A program made the position numbers and the translations under genes. From positions 231,129-295,128 of the forward strand of contig CAVOTD010000027.1 of assembly GCA_963698995.1 (NCBI GenBank): a stretch of 64,000 nucleotides of DNA, read 5' to 3'. Positions 60,801 through 64,000 of the stretch are shown piece after piece. Under the pieces are notes generated by a model. That model was not told the DNA's origin, ran no database searches, and worked only from the letters and a program-made list of their open reading frames with translations. Source of the stretch: AP-15 sp963698995 (GTDB lineage Bacteria > Pseudomonadota > Alphaproteobacteria > ATCC43930 > CGMCC-115725). Position 1 is the first letter of the stretch. Every line of letters begins with the position of its first letter.

Positions 60801-62381
60801 TCAGTCTTTGTCGATGCGACGGGGGCGGGCGACGTAGCCGGCCGGGAACTGGACCTGGAAGCGGCCGATGGTACGGTAGTTCGCAAGGTTCGAGCTCGGC
60901 TGGGGCGTGTTGTAGCCGGCGAACACAATGGTCACGGTCGAGCGGTCGGTATAGATCGCCTGCGGGTCATATACGCGGCCGCTGAAGAAGTTCGTATTGT
61001 GACCCGTGGGAGGGACCCAGGGCGATACCTGCGCCGGGGTGAGCAGGTCGGCCATGGTGACGTCCACGAGCGGGGGATTGGCCGGATATGTCACGCCGGC
61101 CACCGGGTCGGTGACGGTGTCGGTCGACAGGATAGGATTGTCGAACCCATAGATGACCGTCCAGTTCAGCAGGTCCGACGGGCTGTTGACCGCGGTCACC
61201 GTCTCGGCATAGCCGATGAAATGGAAACCGTCCGAATCGTTGTCGAGGCAGTTACCCGCGCCGAAGAACATGCCGTAGTGACCGTTCGAGAGCGGGATGA
61301 TGCTGCCGCTGCCAAGCCAGCGGATGCCATTGAAGGCGGTGCTGGTCGGGTCCTGGAGGCCGTTCGCAGCGCCGACGTCGGTGAAGTTGATGCCATCCGT
61401 CGTCGTGGCGACGCGGATGGTGATGACATCGTTGTTCGCCTTCCTCGGGTTGCCGGTGTCGAGATTGGTTAGTGCCCAGTTCGGCGTGCTCGAGCAGTTG
61501 TTGGTCGTCGAGGCGTTGAGCTGCTTTTCGACATAAACGATAGTTGTGACGTCGCGGATCTGCAGCGCGCCGAGGATGGCGTCAGGGCTTTCGAGGCCAA
61601 CTGTCGCCCGGGCCGTGGCTTCGAGCGTCGGGTAGCCCCTGGACGCGAGCGGGCTCACATAACCCCAATTCGGAAGTGAGGCGAGCGGGTTCGTCCCCTC
61701 GGGCTTCAGCTTGTGCACGACGAGCGGATCAGAGTCGATATGGCCGTTGGCTCGGTTCAGATGATAGACGCGCTGAACGCCGTCGACGGTCATGACGACG
61801 GGATGGCCGAGGCCGTTGTCGCCCGCGTTGGCGGAGTTCGAGCCATAGGGGGTGCTGAAGCCGTTGACGATAATATTGTTATTGTCCGGATCGGTCGGAT
61901 CCGCCGGGCAGTACGGGTTCAGCCCCAACGCTTCGCCGGTGAAAATCCAGCGTTTGCCCCAATCGAGCGAGATCGCCGCGACGGTCGCTTCCTGGTCGTT
62001 GCGCGGGCGGTAGTCGAAGAAGCCTTCGAGGTACTCACCGTTGTTGCGCACAAACGGAAAGTAGTAGGGCTGCATTGGATTAACGCCCTGAGCGGTCTGC
62101 ACCCGGCCGCCAACACAATAATTCTTGTACGGCGTGCCATACGCCGTGGTCGGCGGGTTGTAGGGCGTGGTGACCCCCGAAGGCGGAATGACGCCCGAAG
62201 CGTCGTGGACATTTCTGCCCGCCATCTGGTGCAGGGTCCAGGGCCCGTCCGCGATCGTAGCCTCCGTTAGGCTGTTCGGCACAAAGGTAATCGCTACCGG
62301 GGTGTCGGCGCTGGCGTTGACGGCCGCCAGGAGGGCGGCGCCGGCGGCCGTGGATAACGGTAAGCTACGAAGAGCGCGCAT
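60801..62381 (-). CDS. Exported protein of unknown function
   Basis: 526 residues with a clear signal peptide (MRALRSLPLSTAAGAALLAA, cleavage likely after NASA). The mature part is rich in Thr/Asn/Gly/Pro and beta strands, with blocks LDWGKRWIFTGEALG, GLGHPVVMTVDGVQRVYHL, IRVATTTDGINFTDVG and LPLSNGHYGMFFGAGNCLDN-like turns. The pattern of GHYGMFF, FTGEAL and VYDPQAIYTDRSTV recalls a five-bladed glycosidase-type beta-propeller, but I cannot assign a family. No operon partner. The ATG at 62381 has GGGGGACTCC upstream. Confidence 0.7.
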   Translation of the reverse strand: MRALRSLPLSTAAGAALLAAVNASADTPVAITFVPNSLTEATIADGPWTLHQMAGRNVHDASGVIPPSGVTTPYNPPTTAYGTPYKNYCVGGRVQTAQGVNPMQPYYFPFVRNNGEYLEGFFDYRPRNDQEATVAAISLDWGKRWIFTGEALGLNPYCPADPTDPDNNNIIVNGFSTPYGSNSANAGDNGLGHPVVMTVDGVQRVYHLNRANGHIDSDPLVVHKLKPEGTNPLASLPNWGYVSPLASRGYPTLEATARATVGLESPDAILGALQIRDVTTIVYVEKQLNASTTNNCSSTPNWALTNLDTGNPRKANNDVITIRVATTTDGINFTDVGAANGLQDPTSTAFNGIRWLGSGSIIPLSNGHYGMFFGAGNCLDNDSDGFHFIGYAETVTAVNSPSDLLNWTVIYGFDNPILSTDTVTDPVAGVTYPANPPLVDVTMADLLTPAQVSPWVPPTGHNTNFFSGRVYDPQAIYTDRSTVTIVFAGYNTPQPSSNLANYRTIGRFQVQFPAGYVARPRRIDKD

Positions 62382-62814
62382 TATGGAGTCCCCCAATAAT
62401 TGTTGCTCGGACCTCCGGAGGAGGTCGAAAAACACTATTCGGCACTCCGTGACACTTCGATGACAGAGACAAATCCGAAATGTTAAATCCGGCCGCAAGC
62501 GTGTTTCACGGCTTCGTTAAAACGCTGTTCCTCCAACCACCGGTGCTGGCAACCCCCACTGGCGGGAGCGCACCCTTTTCGTGGCTTGCCGATCGACACC
62601 CGCAACGTCCCAGCCGCAAAAGGAGCGCGGACCGAGGGCGCCCGAGCGATTGCTCATGGTCGGCGCTGCCTAGCGGCAGCCCGCGGACGTCTACATCGGG
62701 TCAACGATCGCCAAATGTGCTGCTAGACCCCAGAGCAGCTGTGGGTCGGACGCAGACACTGTGTTCGCGGCGCCGCAATAACCGGCGACTCGGCGCGAAC
62801 GAGGACAAAGCACT
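62382..62814. other. Intergenic region upstream of the exported protein gene
   Basis: 433 bases between the start of the exported protein gene and the end of the arginine decarboxylase gene. It includes a purine-rich leader (62382-62480). I see no gene, repeat or terminator that I would defend. Confidence 0.55.
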
Positions 62815-63367
62815 CTAGGAAAACAGGAAAACGGCAGCGGCGATCGCACAGGTCCAGCGATTGTCCGGGCCGCATACGGCTGTGGCCGTGATCGACGTGC
62901 TGTCGATGATCAGGCTGCTGTGTTCGTATATCTGTTTGCGCTCGTTCCACGCGGCCTCGGGATCAAAATCCAGGCCGAGCGTCGAGGCCAGCATGGTCGC
63001 GGCGAGGTCCTCGGCCTGTTCACCGCTCGCCTCGGCGGTCATGCCGTATCCATGCAGCTCCGAAATATATCCATACATGTCCGGGATCCGCCGGTCTGGC
63101 CAGACCGAGGCTGGCGTAGACATGGCGGCCGAATTCATTGGTCTCTGACCGGGCCAGCACGCAGAAGGTGATATCCCCGGGCCTGAGCAATTCGACCGCC
63201 GCTTCGCGGGCGACAACCTCGCAGCGCGGCGGCAGAATGGACGACACATAAACCAGGTTCTGCTGCTCGATATCCGCGTCACGCAGGGCGAACTCGAACG
63301 CGGTGAGGGCGTGGCGATGGACGCCCACACCCTTGGTCAGGAACATGCGCGTTGGACTGGGGAACAT
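62815..63367 (-). CDS. Pyruvoyl-dependent arginine decarboxylase (frameshifted as read)
   Basis: About 183 residues. Makes agmatine from arginine with a self-generated pyruvoyl group, not PLP. The N-terminal part FLTKGVGVHRHALTAFEFAL, then LVYVSSILPPRCEVV (the Ser-Ser cleavage region) and GRHVYASLGLARP are in one frame; MYGYISELHGYGMTAEASGE, AEDLAATMLASTLGLDFDPE and WTCAIAAAVFLFS are in the next. Removing one base near 63078 joins them into a full-length protein. AGGAAG precedes the ATG at 63367. It sits alone in the segment between glgX and its partial copy. Confidence 0.85.
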
Positions 63368-63487
63368 CTATCATCTTCCTTCGAATGCCGGCGTGACAGC
63401 GGCTGCTGGGCTTCAGTCGGCTGCGGCGACCCCTAGAGCCCGACTGCCTTCGGGGCAGCATAGGGGAATACCTTGAGCGGCCCCCAA

Positions 63488-63771
63488 CAATGCTTCGGCA
63501 TACTGATGGACGGCCGCGCCCAGCCGACCGGCATCCGCAATTGCAGCGAGGATGCAACCCTACTGATGGTGCTGAATGCCTATCACGACCTCGTCGAGTT
63601 CACCTGCCGGAGACCGCCGGCGGATCGCATTGGGCAGCTACTGATCGACACCAACCTGCCCCGAGGATGCCGTGACGGGCACCTTCGCGACCGGAGGCTT
63701 ACGGCGTGACCGGGCGATCGCTGCTTCTCTTTGAGTTTGCGGCGGACGCTGCTCGCGAGCGCGCGTGCTAA
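63488..63771 (+). pseudogene. Degenerate duplicate of the glgX 3' end
   Basis: The stretch aligns base for base with glgX 60332-60616 from CAATGCTTCGGCATNCTGAT to the stop, with roughly 90 percent identity by eye. It preserves CFGILMDGRAQPTGIRN and EDATLLMVLNAYHDLVEF, then slips frame at TTCACCTGC (a C is missing) and again later. There is no start codon or upstream glgX sequence, so it is a non-functional remnant of a duplicated or second glgX. Confidence 0.85.
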
Positions 63772-63838
63772 GTCGCACACTGATAGGCGAGCAGCAGGCA
63801 GTCGCGATTAGGGGGCAGTCCCGCCGCGGAAAGTTTGC

Positions 63839-64000
63839 TCAATCAGCAGCTGCAAGCTTGTCCTGCGTCTTCGTGTCGAAGTCGCTGGCGTCGTGGCGCT
63901 CATGCAACTGGCTCGAAGGCTCGCCGGAGAGGCGGTTGACCATGCGCCCGCGCCTTACGGCCGGCCGTTCGCCGATGGCGTCGGCCCAGCGCTGGACGTA
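63839..64000 (-). CDS. Glutathione S-transferase family protein, C-terminal fragment
   Basis: Frame open to the right edge of the window, 53 codons before the TGA at 63839. It reads YVQRWADAIGERPAVRRGRM then VNRLSGEPSSQLHERHDASD and ends KTQDKLAAAD. The NVxRWxDxIxxRPAVxRG pattern is the C-terminal helix region of YghU/YfcG-like GSTs. The N-terminal glutathione-binding domain lies outside the window. Confidence 0.75.
   Translation of the reverse strand, partial: YVQRWADAIGERPAVRRGRMVNRLSGEPSSQLHERHDASDFDTKTQDKLAAAD

Noticed and set aside
62480..62818. 112-codon + strand frame
   Set aside because: Low-complexity Ser/Arg/Pro translation, no ribosome-binding site and no recognisable domain.

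Overview
The window is about 64 kb of high-GC DNA from an alphaproteobacterium. Three things point there: the gene order phoH-ybeY-corC-lnt-xre-metK-trmB-rimP-nusA-ylxR-infB-rbfA-truB-rpsO-pnp, a MucR/Ros-type regulator, and an Irr-type Fur protein. A soil or environmental Rhodospirillales/Rhizobiales-like lineage is likely, but the sequence alone does not fix the genus. No rRNA, tRNA, CRISPR array, phage or intact insertion sequence was seen.

Layout. 1-8.4 kb is accessory metabolism, mostly on the + strand: a truncated enoyl-CoA hydratase, a VOC protein next to inorganic pyrophosphatase, a glutathione transferase, an HpaB-type flavin monooxygenase, a secreted YVTN propeller and a polytopic membrane protein. 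8.4-8.7 kb (-) holds a small SelW-like gene whose in-frame TGA sits in a CxxU redox motif, so it is a probable selenoprotein. It is followed by an orphan modC, a DHA2 exporter and a two-subunit thiamine-pyrophosphate decarboxylase. 12.8-16.6 kb (-) is an iron/oxidative-stress cluster: Irr, rubrerythrin, an HdrD/GlpC-like Fe-S protein and DUF3501. 16.8-20.6 kb (-) is a DUF1800/DUF1501/NHL-propeller operon of unknown function. 21-23.2 kb has a nitronate monooxygenase-like gene coupled to a glycerophosphodiesterase.

23.4-45.9 kb (-) is the information-processing backbone (translation factors, RNA decay, tRNA and rRNA modification, lipoprotein acylation, AdoMet synthesis), ending with plsC/olsA, olsB, fur, mucR, rimI, tsaB and a NifU-like protein. 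46-51.2 kb carries a universal stress protein, a TIGR02186/TauE pair, trpS and murJ. 51.3-53.8 kb holds a cobalt-type nitrile hydratase operon and a phytanoyl-CoA dioxygenase-like gene. 53.9-58.1 kb has dapB, a second VOC paralogue, DUF2244, nth, a bactofilin and an EI24/CysZ-like protein. 58.5-64 kb has glgX, an exported protein of unknown fold, a pyruvoyl-dependent arginine decarboxylase, a second degenerate copy of the glgX 3' end, and the C-terminus of a glutathione transferase.

Quality note. Many conserved genes, including essential ones (metK, nusA, infB, rimP, miaB), carry frameshifts. Every one I resolved is repaired by removing a single base, never by adding one. This looks like uncorrected insertion-type read error rather than gene decay, so broken genes here are annotated over their full inferred span. 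The selenoprotein TGA cannot be explained this way, because the frame continues unbroken on both sides of it.
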